The position numbers and the translations under genes were made by a program. From assembly GCF_007362955.1 (NCBI RefSeq), contig NZ_CP041696.1:496001-560000 (forward strand): a stretch of 64,000 nt of DNA, written 5' to 3'. This document shows, one piece after another, positions 40,061 through 48,560 of this stretch. Each line of letters starts with the position of its first letter. Within the stretch, counting starts at the first letter, position 1. Source of the stretch: Lysinibacillus fusiformis. GTDB taxonomy: Bacteria; Bacillota; Bacilli; Bacillales_A; Planococcaceae. Below the pieces are notes generated by a model that worked only from the letters and a program-made list of their open reading frames with translations, did not search any database and was not told the origin of the DNA.

Positions 40061-40681
40061 TTATTTTAACTTCAACAGGTATTGCAATGCTTGTTTCATA
40101 TAGGCATCTGTCGTTTCAAGTTTATCATTATCCTCAAGCTGCGGACGAATTTTTTCTAGTTCTTTTTCAGAATAACCAAGCGCCAATAGAGCGAGTATGG
40201 CTTCTTCAAGTTCATGCTTATGTGGATTCACCCCAAATAAAGGTAACTCATCATCTGTACTAGGTAATTCGATTGTCTCCAGTAAGGAACCAAGCTTGCC
40301 TTTTAAATCTAAAATCATTTGACGAGCTGTTTTTTTACCCACTCCTGGGAATTTCACTAAAAATGTCTCATCTTCGCGTTCAATTGCACTGATAACCTGT
40401 TGCGGGTTACCTGTCGCTAAAATTGCGAGTGCACCCTTTGGCCCAATACCTGATACTAAAATCAGCTTACGAAATAGCTCTCGTTGATCTAAATTTGGAA
40501 AACCATACAGCACTTGTGCATCCTCACGTACATGCAAATGAACATAAATTTGTTGTTCGACTGCTGTCGTGCGAAACGCAAATGGATTAGGTGTATTCAA
40601 CTGCCAGCCAATCCCTTGTTGCTCAAGCACTATATATTCTGGGGTAATACGCATTACTTGCCCTTTTAAATAATCATACAT
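40061..40681 (-). CDS. ruvA: Holliday junction DNA-binding protein RuvA
   Basis: 206 residues: OB-fold domain I (to about 63), helix-hairpin-helix domain II (LILVSGIGPKGALAIL and KFPGVGKKTARQMILDL), an acidic linker and the RuvB-binding domain III (EEAILALLALGYSEKEL). In B. subtilis bofC lies upstream; here the neighbour is a spore-kinase-like gene instead. Confidence 0.98.
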   Translation of the reverse strand: MYDYLKGQVMRITPEYIVLEQQGIGWQLNTPNPFAFRTTAVEQQIYVHLHVREDAQVLYGFPNLDQRELFRKLILVSGIGPKGALAILATGNPQQVISAIEREDETFLVKFPGVGKKTARQMILDLKGKLGSLLETIELPSTDDELPLFGVNPHKHELEEAILALLALGYSEKELEKIRPQLEDNDKLETTDAYMKQALQYLLKLK

Positions 40682-40770
40682 ATAAAATCCCTCACATTCA
40701 TCGTCTTCGATTATAGCATATAGCGAACGAATGCTCGACTATAATAAATGACAATAGTGGCCGTCCACAC

Positions 40771-40803
40771 ACAAAAATGACCGCCCATGGACGGTCATTT
40801 TTT
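40771..40803 (-). terminator. Terminator after the spore-kinase-like gene
   Basis: AATGACCGTCCATGGGCGGTCATT with one G-U, then TTTTTGTG; it overlaps the stop codon. Confidence 0.85.
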
Positions 40804-41556
40804 CATGAATCTATCAATATCGTACCACAGTTTCGGCCAGTATGTGAGGGCTCGTTTGGTAAACGGTATTAAATAATCTAAAAATACGAGCTGTTGCTCT
40901 AAAGGTAAGTCCACTGCAAAAAGCCATTCCCGTAATAACTCATTTGGAAATTTTAAACGATGATACTTTCTTCTATCTAAACGCCGAAGCTCAGGTAACT
41001 CTGCTAAAATTTTACCAAGGTCATAGTCCACTGCTGGCAATACACGATGTAACCATAAAATATATTCATCATCCGCTTCACCTAGATGTGCTAAATCAAA
41101 ATCGATTAAGCGTAATTCTCCGTCACTACACCATAAAAAATTATGATGGACGACATCTCCGTGCAAGAGTGTAATATCTTTTTCTGGCACATCTTCCATA
41201 GCAATTAGCTGTAATGCCTTTTCACTATAGTGAACGATTTGATCCACTTCTTCTTTCGTTAAAAATGCACGAAAATCATTCCGCCTACTTTTAAAACGCA
41301 GGTGACGCATTTGCCATTTTAAAAGTTGCGAATACGTGTGCATGCCTGGCACTCGCTGCCAAGCTATTTTTTTATGTGTCTCATGTAAAGCCATTAATAG
41401 CTTTAGAGATTGCTCACGATCTTTTTTATGAGCAAAATTCGCACTATGACTCCCCTCTTGCCACAATTGCACGATCATCTGCTCATCATCACTTTGTACT
41501 AAAGGCAGGACGAGTGAGGGAGCAAGACGCCCAAGTTGACGATGAATTGCTCTCAC
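40795..41556 (-). CDS. CotS/YsxE-like phosphotransferase, probably 5'-frameshifted
   Basis: Aminoglycoside-phosphotransferase/kinase fold protein of the spore-coat CotS-YsxE group. From the GTG at 41556 it has 253 residues with the catalytic loop LLHGDVVHHNFLW (Brenner motif) and metal-binding LIDFDLAHLGEADDE, but the N-lobe is too short and the GTG has no proper ribosome-binding site. The same frame stays open upstream to a TGA at about 41680 and reads like protein (KAFIVEEVKPNIWK, NYFVKRAKQLEVAEK) but has no start codon; see findings for a 1-nt frameshift that would link it to an ATG at 41669. Confidence 0.8.
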   Translation of the reverse strand: MRAIHRQLGRLAPSLVLPLVQSDDEQMIVQLWQEGSHSANFAHKKDREQSLKLLMALHETHKKIAWQRVPGMHTYSQLLKWQMRHLRFKSRRNDFRAFLTKEEVDQIVHYSEKALQLIAMEDVPEKDITLLHGDVVHHNFLWCSDGELRLIDFDLAHLGEADDEYILWLHRVLPAVDYDLGKILAELPELRRLDRRKYHRLKFPNELLREWLFAVDLPLEQQLVFLDYLIPFTKRALTYWPKLWYDIDRFMKK

Positions 41557-41662
41557 CTTCTCTGCTACTTCTAATTGCTTTGCTCTTTTGACAAAGTAAT
41601 TATTTGATCGGTAATTATACTTCCAAATGTTAGGCTTTACTTCCTCTACAATAAAAGCTTTT

Positions 41663-42700
41663 TCACCATCGATAAGGCGTCATCCCGCCTGGGAAAAAAT
41701 GCGGGGACATCCATGGACCACACGTTGGGCACGGCGGCGGACATGGTGGCGGACAGTTGCATGGATCAAATTGCCAATTTGGCATCATTGCTGGCTGTGA
41801 GCCACAACCACAAGACTGCCCCATTTGCATCTCTGGCATTGAATCAAAATGATGCTTGATATGTGCATCATTTACCGGGAAGAATGGAGATGTGCTTGAC
41901 TCTAAGAAATGACCTGCTCCAGCAACGTTACTCGCAGGCATTGGACATGGACATGGTGCTGGTTGCGGCGGCATTGAACATGGCTCTACTTGTGGGTGCA
42001 TATGATGCATCGGTTGCATATGATGCATCGGTTGCATATGATGCATCGGTTGCATATGGTGCATTGGCATATGCCACCACATTTGATGGTGCACCGGCTG
42101 ATGGCAACTCGGACAATGTGGTACCATTGGCATTTGTGGCATTACGTGAACAGGTGGTGCTGGTGGCGGCGGCGGTGGCGCTGGATGAGCTACTGGTGGT
42201 GGCGGTGGTGCTGGTGGTGGTGGTGGCGGTTGAATTTGAATTGGTGGTAAAACAGGATGTTCAACTTGTGGCATTACTAATTGTTGGTTCCAATTAAGCT
42301 CAACAGGCTGAGGCACCCACATTGGTTGTTGTGGCATTGGTTGTGGCATCGGCATCGGCATTGGAAATGGTATTGGAATCATTTGTGGCTCAGGCATTGG
42401 CATTGGTGGCGGTGCGACAATTGGAGGCGCTGGCATAGGCTTCTGCACCTCTTTTTTAACACTTTCCTTCACAGGCTTATGAGTAGGCATTTCTTTATGA
42501 GTTTGTGTCTCCTTATGATGTGCTCCTTGGTTATGTGTTTCCTTGTGTATTTTTTCAGGCAAAATAATTTCCATGCCAGGTACAATATAATCAGGGTTGG
42601 CAAGATGGACATTGAGCCGCTTCAAATCTTCAAACGAAATGCCGTACTCTTTCGCAATCTTCCACAATGTATCTCCCTTTTGAACAATATGAATACGCAA
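41663..42700 (-). CDS. safA: SafA-like spore coat assembly protein with N-terminal LysM
   Basis: LysM domain at residues 2-46 (RIHIVQKGDTLWKIAKEYG...DYIVPGMEIILP) followed by about 300 residues of low-complexity Pro/Met/His/Gln sequence and a Cys-rich end (SCGCGSQ, CNCPPPCPPPCPTC). This is the layout of SafA, which anchors the inner coat to the cortex, and the place near nadR-like niaR matches. I use the TTG at 42700, 6 nt after GGGAGG, 345 residues; the upstream ATG at 42730 would put the ribosome-binding site inside the gene. It contains a tandem DNA repeat. Confidence 0.88.
   Translation of the reverse strand: MRIHIVQKGDTLWKIAKEYGISFEDLKRLNVHLANPDYIVPGMEIILPEKIHKETHNQGAHHKETQTHKEMPTHKPVKESVKKEVQKPMPAPPIVAPPPMPMPEPQMIPIPFPMPMPMPQPMPQQPMWVPQPVELNWNQQLVMPQVEHPVLPPIQIQPPPPPPAPPPPPVAHPAPPPPPPAPPVHVMPQMPMVPHCPSCHQPVHHQMWWHMPMHHMQPMHHMQPMHHMQPMHHMHPQVEPCSMPPQPAPCPCPMPASNVAGAGHFLESSTSPFFPVNDAHIKHHFDSMPEMQMGQSCGCGSQPAMMPNWQFDPCNCPPPCPPPCPTCGPWMSPHFFPGGMTPYRW
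41998..42069. repeat. 18-bp tandem repeat inside safA
   Basis: Three identical copies of GCATATGATGCATCGGTT and a fourth diverged copy (41998-42015, 42016-42033, 42034-42051, 42052-42069). It encodes repeated Met-His-His-Met-Gln-Pro units in SafA. Confidence 0.9.
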
Positions 42701-42841
42701 TTTTTTCCTCCCTTCCTCTCTCCGTATCATATGTTCAATGTTTCATTTGGATACAAAAAATTCACGCATGTTGTAAAAGCTTCATGGTACACTAATGCTT
42801 AAGGAATACGTTTCCTTCATTACAGGCAGAGGTGATCTCTT

Positions 42842-43375
42842 ATGAAAAAAATGTTAGGCGAAGAACGCCGACTGCAAATTCTAGCACAACTAAAAAAAAG
42901 TAATACACCTATAACAGGAACAGACTTAGCTAAATTTGCCAATGTTTCAAGACAAGTCATTGTCAATGATATAACATTATTAAAGGCTAGAAATGAACCC
43001 ATTATCGCAACGAGCCAAGGCTATATTTATATGCATCAGGACCAACTATACCAAACTGTTGAACGTACCATTCCATGTTTTCACACCCCGGAGGATGCAA
43101 AAGATGAGCTCATGGTAATTGTAGATTGTGGTGGAACTGTGAAAAACGTAATTGTCGAACATCCTATATACGGAGAGATTACAGCTTCCATTATGGTGTC
43201 TAATCGCCATGATGTTGAAAAATTTGTGCAACGCGTTAACGATACGCAAGCTAACTATTTATCTGCATTAACAGGTGGTACACATCTTCATGTCATTTCT
43301 GCTCCATCTGTAGAAATTTTAGATTTAATTGAACACAATCTACAAAAAAAAGGCTATCTAGTCATAGATCAATAA
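42842..43375 (+). CDS. niaR: Niacin-responsive NAD biosynthesis repressor NiaR
   Basis: 177 residues: HTH_11 winged helix (about 5-60, with ITGTDLAKFANVSRQVIVNDI) and a C-terminal 3H domain that binds nicotinate, with its three conserved histidines visible in VEHPIYGE, SNRHDVE and GGTHLHVI. In B. subtilis it (YrxA) represses nadABC and nifS next door; those genes are not in this window, so its targets lie elsewhere. Divergent from safA. Confidence 0.95.
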   Translation: MKKMLGEERRLQILAQLKKSNTPITGTDLAKFANVSRQVIVNDITLLKARNEPIIATSQGYIYMHQDQLYQTVERTIPCFHTPEDAKDELMVIVDCGGTVKNVIVEHPIYGEITASIMVSNRHDVEKFVQRVNDTQANYLSALTGGTHLHVISAPSVEILDLIEHNLQKKGYLVIDQ

Positions 43376-43397
43376 AGCCTGAATCTTTATGCTCTCT

Positions 43398-43440
43398 AAA
43401 AAAGAGGTATCCCATTTTCGTTTGGGATACCTCTTTTATC
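43398..43440. terminator. Bidirectional terminator after niaR
   Basis: AAAAGAGGTATCCCA...TGGGATACCTCTTTT perfect stem with T run. Confidence 0.9.
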
Positions 43441-43496
43441 GGTGATTTTTTTTCCTGCTGATTTACTAGTAGAGTCTTACCATCCACCTATTTTCA

Positions 43497-43534
43497 CAAA
43501 AAAGGAGCTCTCCCAAAAAAATCGGGCGCTCCAG
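43497..43534 (-). terminator. Terminator after the DCC-family gene
   Basis: GGAGCGCCCGA...TGGGAGAGCTCC stem followed by six T on the minus strand. Confidence 0.8.
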
Positions 43535-43539
43535 AGTAG

Positions 43540-43932
43540 TTAGAGGAATCTTTTTCGTTGCGAAGGTGTTGGTAATAGGCATTGTTCTTTTTTACCAAAA
43601 AGACGATAACGATTTTCAGCAAATTTTCTGTATACAACATTTCGTATAAAGGAAGGTATAAGCATGAAAACATAACAGGTAGGCCACAAGCTATCTAAAC
43701 GTCGACTAATTTTCAAAGCCGCCGTAGATTCAAAATAAGCGTTACCATGCTCTATTAATATGACACTATCTATGTTTGTCGGAACTTTATATGTTGCAAG
43801 AATTTCCTGCCCAACTTCACTTTGAATAGAGGCAAACTGGAAGTAAGCATTCTGATCACGTTTAATAATAAACTGCACGCTGCTATGGCAAAAATTACAA
43901 ACCCCATCAAACAAAATAATACCACCCATCAC
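43540..43932 (-). CDS. DCC-family thiol-disulphide oxidoreductase-like protein (DUF393)
   Basis: 130 residues with the family-defining FDGVCNFC near the N-terminus (the DxxCxxC thioredoxin-like motif), FASIQSEVGQEIL and the C-terminal VVYRKFAENRYRLFG. Related to B. subtilis YuxK. Members are thioredoxin-like, but their substrates are unclear. It lies 17 bp behind pheA and may share its transcript. Confidence 0.9.
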   Translation of the reverse strand: MMGGIILFDGVCNFCHSSVQFIIKRDQNAYFQFASIQSEVGQEILATYKVPTNIDSVILIEHGNAYFESTAALKISRRLDSLWPTCYVFMLIPSFIRNVVYRKFAENRYRLFGKKEQCLLPTPSQRKRFL

Positions 43933-43949
43933 AGTACCTCCTACCCAAT

Positions 43950-44828
43950 TTAGGCCTCGTCAGATGTTAGATAGGTAAAGTATGTACCAAGTGACTTCAC
44001 CTTGCAACCTAGGGCTGCTAACTCTTCCATAGCCCCTCGCATCATTGGTTCTTTCTCATCCGCTAATACATCAATCATGAAGAAATAATCACCCAGTCCT
44101 GTTTTCAATGGACGTGACTCAATTTTACTTAAATTTAGCTGGCGCCATGCAAATACTGAAAGTACCTGATGTAATGCCCCTGAACGGTCCGTTGGTAAGG
44201 TTATCATGAAAGTTGTTTTTGCCTGTCCCTCTGATAATTCCTGCGGTAAACGTTTGTTTTGTTTTGATAATACAAAGAAACGCGTATGGTTAAAGTGAAA
44301 ATCATGGATATTTGATTGCACGATGTCTAAGCCATATCTTTCAGCTGCTGCTGCGTTACCAACTGCTGCGATACACTCATCAGGATTTTCAGATACAAAT
44401 TTTGCCGCTGCCGCTGTTGATGTTGTTTGATGTAACGGAACATCGCTGAAACGGTAGAATAAGTATTTATGACACTGTGCTAACGCATGAGGATGTGAAT
44501 ACACGCCCTTAATGGACTCCCATTTGTCCTTTTGTGCTTTGTTCACCATTAAATGCTGCTGTATTTTCAGTTGTAATTCACCTGTTACATAAAGCGTCGC
44601 TTCATGGAATAAATAATCTAGGGTTAATGGTACCGAGCCCTCTAATGCATTTTCTAGAGGGACAACTGCTAAATCAACCTTTCCTTCCGCTACTGCCTCA
44701 ATACACTCTGGGATCGTGGCACATGGGACTAGCCATTCACTGGGGAAGATAGCTTGTGTTGCCAAATATGTAAAAGATGCCTCTGGTCCTAAATAGGCAA
44801 TTCGTTTTTCCCAATTTTGCTCTGTCAT
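43950..44828 (-). CDS. pheA: Prephenate dehydratase
   Basis: Makes phenylpyruvate for phenylalanine. The 292 residues have the catalytic domain (IAYLGPEASFTYLAT at the start, VVPLENALEGSVPLTLD, STAAAAKFVSEN, and the Thr of the HTRFFVL motif) and a C-terminal ACT domain for Phe feedback with GALHQVLSVFAWRQLNLSKIESRP. Monofunctional, as in Bacillus. Confidence 0.98.
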   Translation of the reverse strand: MTEQNWEKRIAYLGPEASFTYLATQAIFPSEWLVPCATIPECIEAVAEGKVDLAVVPLENALEGSVPLTLDYLFHEATLYVTGELQLKIQQHLMVNKAQKDKWESIKGVYSHPHALAQCHKYLFYRFSDVPLHQTTSTAAAAKFVSENPDECIAAVGNAAAAERYGLDIVQSNIHDFHFNHTRFFVLSKQNKRLPQELSEGQAKTTFMITLPTDRSGALHQVLSVFAWRQLNLSKIESRPLKTGLGDYFFMIDVLADEKEPMMRGAMEELAALGCKVKSLGTYFTYLTSDEA

Positions 44829-44892
44829 GCATTTACCTCCTTCGCTACGATTGGTAGCCTATACATCATTTTTAATTTTTCGAAAACTTCTT

Positions 44893-44930
44893 CTAAAAAA
44901 GAAAGGGACGTTCTACAAGCCCTTTCTTTG
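44893..44930 (-). terminator. Terminator between pheB and pheA
   Basis: AAAGAAAGGG...CCCTTTCTTT stem followed by a T run, 60 bp upstream of the pheA start. Confidence 0.85.
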
Positions 44931-44951
44931 AAATAGTTTTTATGCCTATAG

Positions 44952-44990
44952 AAGGAGGTGACTCAGATATACCTCTGAGCCACCCCTTTT
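44952..44990. terminator. Second hairpin at the pheB stop
   Basis: GGAGGTGACTCAGA and TCTGAGCCACCCC form a strong stem; the T run is on the plus strand (CCCCTTTTTATAA), the minus side has only CCTCCTTCT. It touches the pheB stop codon. Confidence 0.6.
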
Positions 44991-45445
44991 TATAACGCTC
45001 CTGAACTAATAACTTCCGCAGATTCTACAAAATCTAAGCGCTTCAGCTGATGCAATAAATCATCAAGCTCACAGCTCATGCTTGTTACATCTAATGACAG
45101 TGTAACATTGGCACGACCTTGAATTGGAATCGTTTGATGGATTGTAAGTATATTACAATGCGTGTTTGTTACAGTTTCTAAAAGTTTGGCAAGTGTTCCT
45201 TTACGGTCCTGAAGTTGTAAAAAGACTGTTAAAATCCGTTCTTGCACTATAGAGTGGAAAGGAAAAACAGCATCACGATATTTGTAAAACGCACTACGCG
45301 ATAAATCCACTTGTTTTACCGCATCCCATATGGAAGATACCGTACCACTTGAAAGTAAGTGTTTCGCCTCCAAAGTTTTTTGCATAGCATCTGTCAAAAC
45401 GTCTTCACGAACTAAATAATATCGCTGGTTAGCAACGTTTTTCAT
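44990..45445 (-). CDS. pheB: ACT-domain protein PheB
   Basis: 151 residues: N-terminal helical part (REDVLTDAMQKTLEAKHLL, SRSAFYKYRDAVFPF) and an ACT domain (about 70-148, LQLQDRKGTLAKLLETVTN). The gene is conserved between obg and pheA; its role in phenylalanine control is presumed, not demonstrated. 23 bp after obg, likely one transcript. Confidence 0.95.
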   Translation of the reverse strand: MKNVANQRYYLVREDVLTDAMQKTLEAKHLLSSGTVSSIWDAVKQVDLSRSAFYKYRDAVFPFHSIVQERILTVFLQLQDRKGTLAKLLETVTNTHCNILTIHQTIPIQGRANVTLSLDVTSMSCELDDLLHQLKRLDFVESAEVISSGAL

Positions 45446-45468
45446 ACTCTTCCCCCTAAAACCTATTC

Positions 45469-46758
45469 TTAGTCGACAAATTCAAATTCGAATTCTAATA
45501 AGCGTACAATATCTCCATTTTGTGCACCACGTTCACGTAATGCTTCATCGACGCCCATACCTCGTAATTGCCGTGCAAAACGACGTACTCCGTCCTCGCG
45601 GCTGAAGTCTGTCATTTTGAAGATACGCTCAATCGCATATCCACCAAGAATGAATGTACCATCAGGATCACGAGAGATTTCGATTGAATCTGCTTCAGAT
45701 TGGTGTTTGTAAAGTACCGTTGCATCTGATTCTTCATCTAGATCATCGAATAATGGGAATTCAGGAGTCACTTCCAGTAAGTCGGCAATTTCAAATAATA
45801 CCGGCTTTAAGCCTTGGCGAGAAACCGCTGATACTGGGAAGATTTTCACATCTTCGCCCACTTTTTCACGGAAAATTTCTAAGTTTTCCTCTGCATCTGG
45901 CATGTCCATTTTATTTGCCACAATAATTTGCGGACGTTCTGTTAAACGAAGATTATATTGTTTTAGCTCATCGTTGATTGTTAAGTAATCTTCATAAGGG
46001 TCGCGACCTTCCATACCCGACATATCAATTACATGCACGATAACACGTGTACGTTCAATATGACGGAGGAATTGGTGACCAAGACCAACACCTTCGTGCG
46101 CACCTTCGATTAAACCTGGTAAATCGGCCATTGCAAAGCTACGATGATCATCCGTTTCAACCATTCCTAAGTTCGGTACGATTGTAGTGAAATGATATGC
46201 ACCTATTTTTGGCTTTGCCGCAGAAACAACAGATAATAATGTTGATTTACCTACACTTGGGAAGCCAACTAATCCTACATCTGCCAGTACTTTCAACTCT
46301 AATATAACATTTAATTCTTGTCCTGGCTCACCTTTTTCAGAAAGTTCTGGAGCAGGATTGGCTGGTGTTGCAAAGCGAGAATTTCCGCGGCCGCCGCGGC
46401 CAGCTTTTGCGATAATCGCTTGTTGACCATGCTCAACTAAATCCGCAATAACAACGCCTGTTTCTTCGTTCATTACGACCGTGCCCGGTGGTACTTTAAC
46501 GATTAAATCATCTGCACGTCTACCATGCATCCCTTTACTCATACCATGCTCACCACGGTCAGCCTTGAAGTTGCGTTTGTAACGGAAATCCATTAACGTT
46601 CGCAGACCTTCTTCAACTTGAAAGACAACATTCCCACCGTGACCACCATCGCCACCAGCTGGACCACCATTCGGTACAAATTTTTCACGACGGAAGGCTA
46701 CCATTCCATCCCCACCGTCGCCACCTTTTACATAAATCTTGACGTGATCGACAAACAT
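45469..46758 (-). CDS. obg: GTPase Obg (CgtA)
   Basis: Essential ribosome-assembly and stress GTPase; 429 residues. The glycine-rich Obg fold (1-158, [30 protein letters not shown]) is followed by the G domain with G1 [12 protein letters not shown]3 [13 protein letters not shown]4 NKMD and the C-terminal OCT domain (about 350-429). In B. subtilis it forms an operon with spo0B, as here. Confidence 0.99.
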   Translation of the reverse strand: MFVDHVKIYVKGGDGGDGMVAFRREKFVPNGGPAGGDGGHGGNVVFQVEEGLRTLMDFRYKRNFKADRGEHGMSKGMHGRRADDLIVKVPPGTVVMNEETGVVIADLVEHGQQAIIAKAGRGGRGNSRFATPANPAPELSEKGEPGQELNVILELKVLADVGLVGFPSVGKSTLLSVVSAAKPKIGAYHFTTIVPNLGMVETDDHRSFAMADLPGLIEGAHEGVGLGHQFLRHIERTRVIVHVIDMSGMEGRDPYEDYLTINDELKQYNLRLTERPQIIVANKMDMPDAEENLEIFREKVGEDVKIFPVSAVSRQGLKPVLFEIADLLEVTPEFPLFDDLDEESDATVLYKHQSEADSIEISRDPDGTFILGGYAIERIFKMTDFSREDGVRRFARQLRGMGVDEALRERGAQNGDIVRLLEFEFEFVD

Positions 46759-46763
46759 TTAAT

Positions 46764-47291
46764 TCACTCCCTGCTTGCACTCAATACATATTTCCAAGAC
46801 GTATTTGTCTCTTCCACTGTTTGAATGTCAAATTGTTTCAAACCTTTTTCGGTGAATGCATCAGCACTCCAGTGTCCATTTAGCGTGAATGTTACAGCAA
46901 ATGTCTGGTCGTCGACACACACATGAATCGCTAAACTCTGTTCAGTAAATGGATCTAATGTATCATAAACATGTATAACTGTTTTATTTAAGTATTCTAC
47001 AACTGCCGCATCAATATTATTTGTGACAGGTTTGCTAATCTCACCACTAATTTTCATTGGCAACGAAGGATAGCGCCAATTTGCTGTTTGTAGCCACTCC
47101 ATCGTTTGTGGTAACTGTAGTCGATTTATGCTAGAAAGCACCCGTAATTGTTCAGAAAAAATTTGAATAAGTTTCTTTGATTCATCGATTCTACCTAAAT
47201 CTAAATTCATGCGAATTAGCTGAAGCTGATTCACATAATCATGATTTGCAAAACGTAATACTTCACTAATGGTTAGTGATTGACTGTTCAT
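46764..47291 (-). CDS. spo0B: Spo0B-like sporulation phosphotransferase
   Basis: Passes phosphate from Spo0F to Spo0A. With the ATG at 47291 (GGAG 9 nt upstream; an in-frame GTG lies 9 nt earlier) it has 175 residues. The four-helix-bundle helix holding the phospho-His reads RFANHDYVNQLQLIRMNLDL, with His17 in the place of the Spo0B active His, and a degenerate HATPase-like C-terminal domain follows. Sequence similarity is modest, but the position between rpmA and obg is decisive. Confidence 0.88.
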   Translation of the reverse strand: MNSQSLTISEVLRFANHDYVNQLQLIRMNLDLGRIDESKKLIQIFSEQLRVLSSINRLQLPQTMEWLQTANWRYPSLPMKISGEISKPVTNNIDAAVVEYLNKTVIHVYDTLDPFTEQSLAIHVCVDDQTFAVTFTLNGHWSADAFTEKGLKQFDIQTVEETNTSWKYVLSASRE

Positions 47292-47381
47292 CCCATTCAC
47301 TCCAATAAAGTTATCTTCATTAGTATAACAAGTTTTGACGTTTTTTTCTCTTAATTCCTCACAACAAATATGTTTTTTGAA

Positions 47382-47415
47382 GAAAAAAAAGGACTGCAAT
47401 AAATGCAGCCCTCCG
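47382..47415 (-). terminator. Terminator of the rplU-prp-rpmA operon
   Basis: GGGCTGCA-TTTA-TGCAGTCC followed by eight T. Confidence 0.85.
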
Positions 47416-47438
47416 CTTTATGATCATATTGATGAAAA

Positions 47439-47738
47439 TTAAGCTTGTTGAGTTTCTGGGTATACAGATACTTGTTTGCGATCGCGACCTAAGCGTTCGA
47501 ATTTAACAACGCCGTCTACTTTAGCAAATAGTGTATCATCACCACCACGACCTACGTTTGTACCTGGGTAAATTTTTGTACCGCGTTGACGGTAAAGAAT
47601 AGAACCACCAGTTACGAATTGGCCATCAGCACGCTTAGCGCCAAGACGTTTAGACTCAGAGTCACGTCCGTTTTTAGTAGAACCTACCCCTTTTTTCGAT
47701 GCAAAAAGTTGAAGGTCTAATGCTAATAACAATTTCAT
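47439..47738 (-). CDS. rpmA: Ribosomal protein bL27
   Basis: 99 residues with the Firmicute N-terminal extension [20 protein letters not shown]; the sequence around LQLF/ASKKG is the Prp cleavage site, and removal frees the L27 tail that reaches the peptidyl-transferase centre. The gene for the protease, prp, lies immediately upstream with a 4-nt overlap. Confidence 0.99.
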   Translation of the reverse strand: MKLLLALDLQLFASKKGVGSTKNGRDSESKRLGAKRADGQFVTGGSILYRQRGTKIYPGTNVGRGGDDTLFAKVDGVVKFERLGRDRKQVSVYPETQQA

Positions 47739-48091
47739 TCTGTTCCACCTCCTACTTGGTTGTAGTTGATTTGGATATATTGCCCGTAATTTTGCACCAT
47801 AGAATATACTTGAGCAGTCATTACTTGGACAATTAATTGTAGTTTTGCATCCATTTCAGGCTCTAAATCTGTTGGTAAATCTACCTTGAGATAGCCTCCA
47901 CCTTCAGCTGCTTGTTCAACTTCCGGTTGTAATTGTAATAGTGCATAAATAGCATTTACCGTGCCAATGGCAATGGTAGATGCTCCTGCACATACTAAAT
48001 CTTTACCAGATTCGTCGTACTCGGCATGTCCTGAAAATTCAAATGCAGACACATGTCTATTTTCATCATGATGTATCGTAACTTGTATCAC
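47735..48091 (-). CDS. prp: Ribosomal-processing cysteine protease Prp
   Basis: 118 residues (YsxB family). The conserved dyad is visible as His22 in [18 protein letters not shown] and Cys37 in the same motif. It cleaves the N-terminal extension of bL27, encoded next door. The L21-Prp-L27 order is standard in Firmicutes. Confidence 0.97.
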   Translation of the reverse strand: MIQVTIHHDENRHVSAFEFSGHAEYDESGKDLVCAGASTIAIGTVNAIYALLQLQPEVEQAAEGGGYLKVDLPTDLEPEMDAKLQLIVQVMTAQVYSMVQNYGQYIQINYNQVGGGTE

Positions 48092-48107
48092 TCGTTACAC
48101 CTCACAA

Positions 48108-48416
48108 TTAAGCGTTGATAGACTCAACAACTAATTTTGTGTAAGGTTGACGGTGACCTTGTTTACGACGGTAGTTCTTTTTAGCTTTCAATTTGAAAAC
48201 AACGATTTTCTTTTGACGGCCTTCTTTCACAGCTTTAGCTGTTACTGTAGCGCCTTCTACGAATGGAGCTCCAACTTTAACGTTTTCGCCACCTACGAAT
48301 AAAACTTTATCGAAAGTTACAACTTCGTCAGCTTCTACGCCTAATTTCTCAACATAGATTTCTTGACCAGCTTCTACTTTGATTTGTTTACCACCAGTTT
48401 CAATAATTGCGTACAT
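48108..48416 (-). CDS. rplU: Ribosomal protein bL21
   Basis: 102 residues, starting [18 protein letters not shown] and ending in the basic [20 protein letters not shown] segment that binds 23S rRNA. First gene of the operon; preceded by an L21-type leader. Confidence 0.99.
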   Translation of the reverse strand: MYAIIETGGKQIKVEAGQEIYVEKLGVEADEVVTFDKVLFVGGENVKVGAPFVEGATVTAKAVKEGRQKKIVVFKLKAKKNYRRKQGHRQPYTKLVVESINA

Positions 48417-48419
48417 TTT

Positions 48420-48528
48420 ACTGCACCTCCTCTTAGACTCAGACTCGCCTGTATATGAAGGTGATCATAAGATACTTAAACCTTCCCAGAGCGGTTGTAG
48501 TAGCACGGGTGCTACAAACAATAACATT
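48420..48528 (-). promoter_or_regulatory. Ribosomal protein L21 leader RNA
   Basis: The transcribed 5' region of rplU contains the expected hairpin TTTGTAGCACCCGTGCTAC and a downstream conserved region ending in an AGGAGGTGC site. It matches in place and size the L21 leader of Bacillus, thought to give autogenous control; structure not computed. Confidence 0.65.
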
Positions 48529-48531
48529 AAA

Positions 48532-48560
48532 ATATTACCATATGAAATTTCTCAAGTCAA
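48532..48560 (-). promoter_or_regulatory. rplU operon promoter
   Basis: -35 TTGACT (48555-48560), 17-bp spacer, -10 TAATAT (48532-48537). The -35 lies inside the last codons of spoIVFB. Confidence 0.75.

Noticed and set aside
41863..42297. Long plus-strand frames opposite safA (also 41990-42250 and 42281-42802)
   Set aside because: Low-complexity mirror images of the Pro/Met/His-rich safA sequence; no ribosome-binding site and no protein-like composition.
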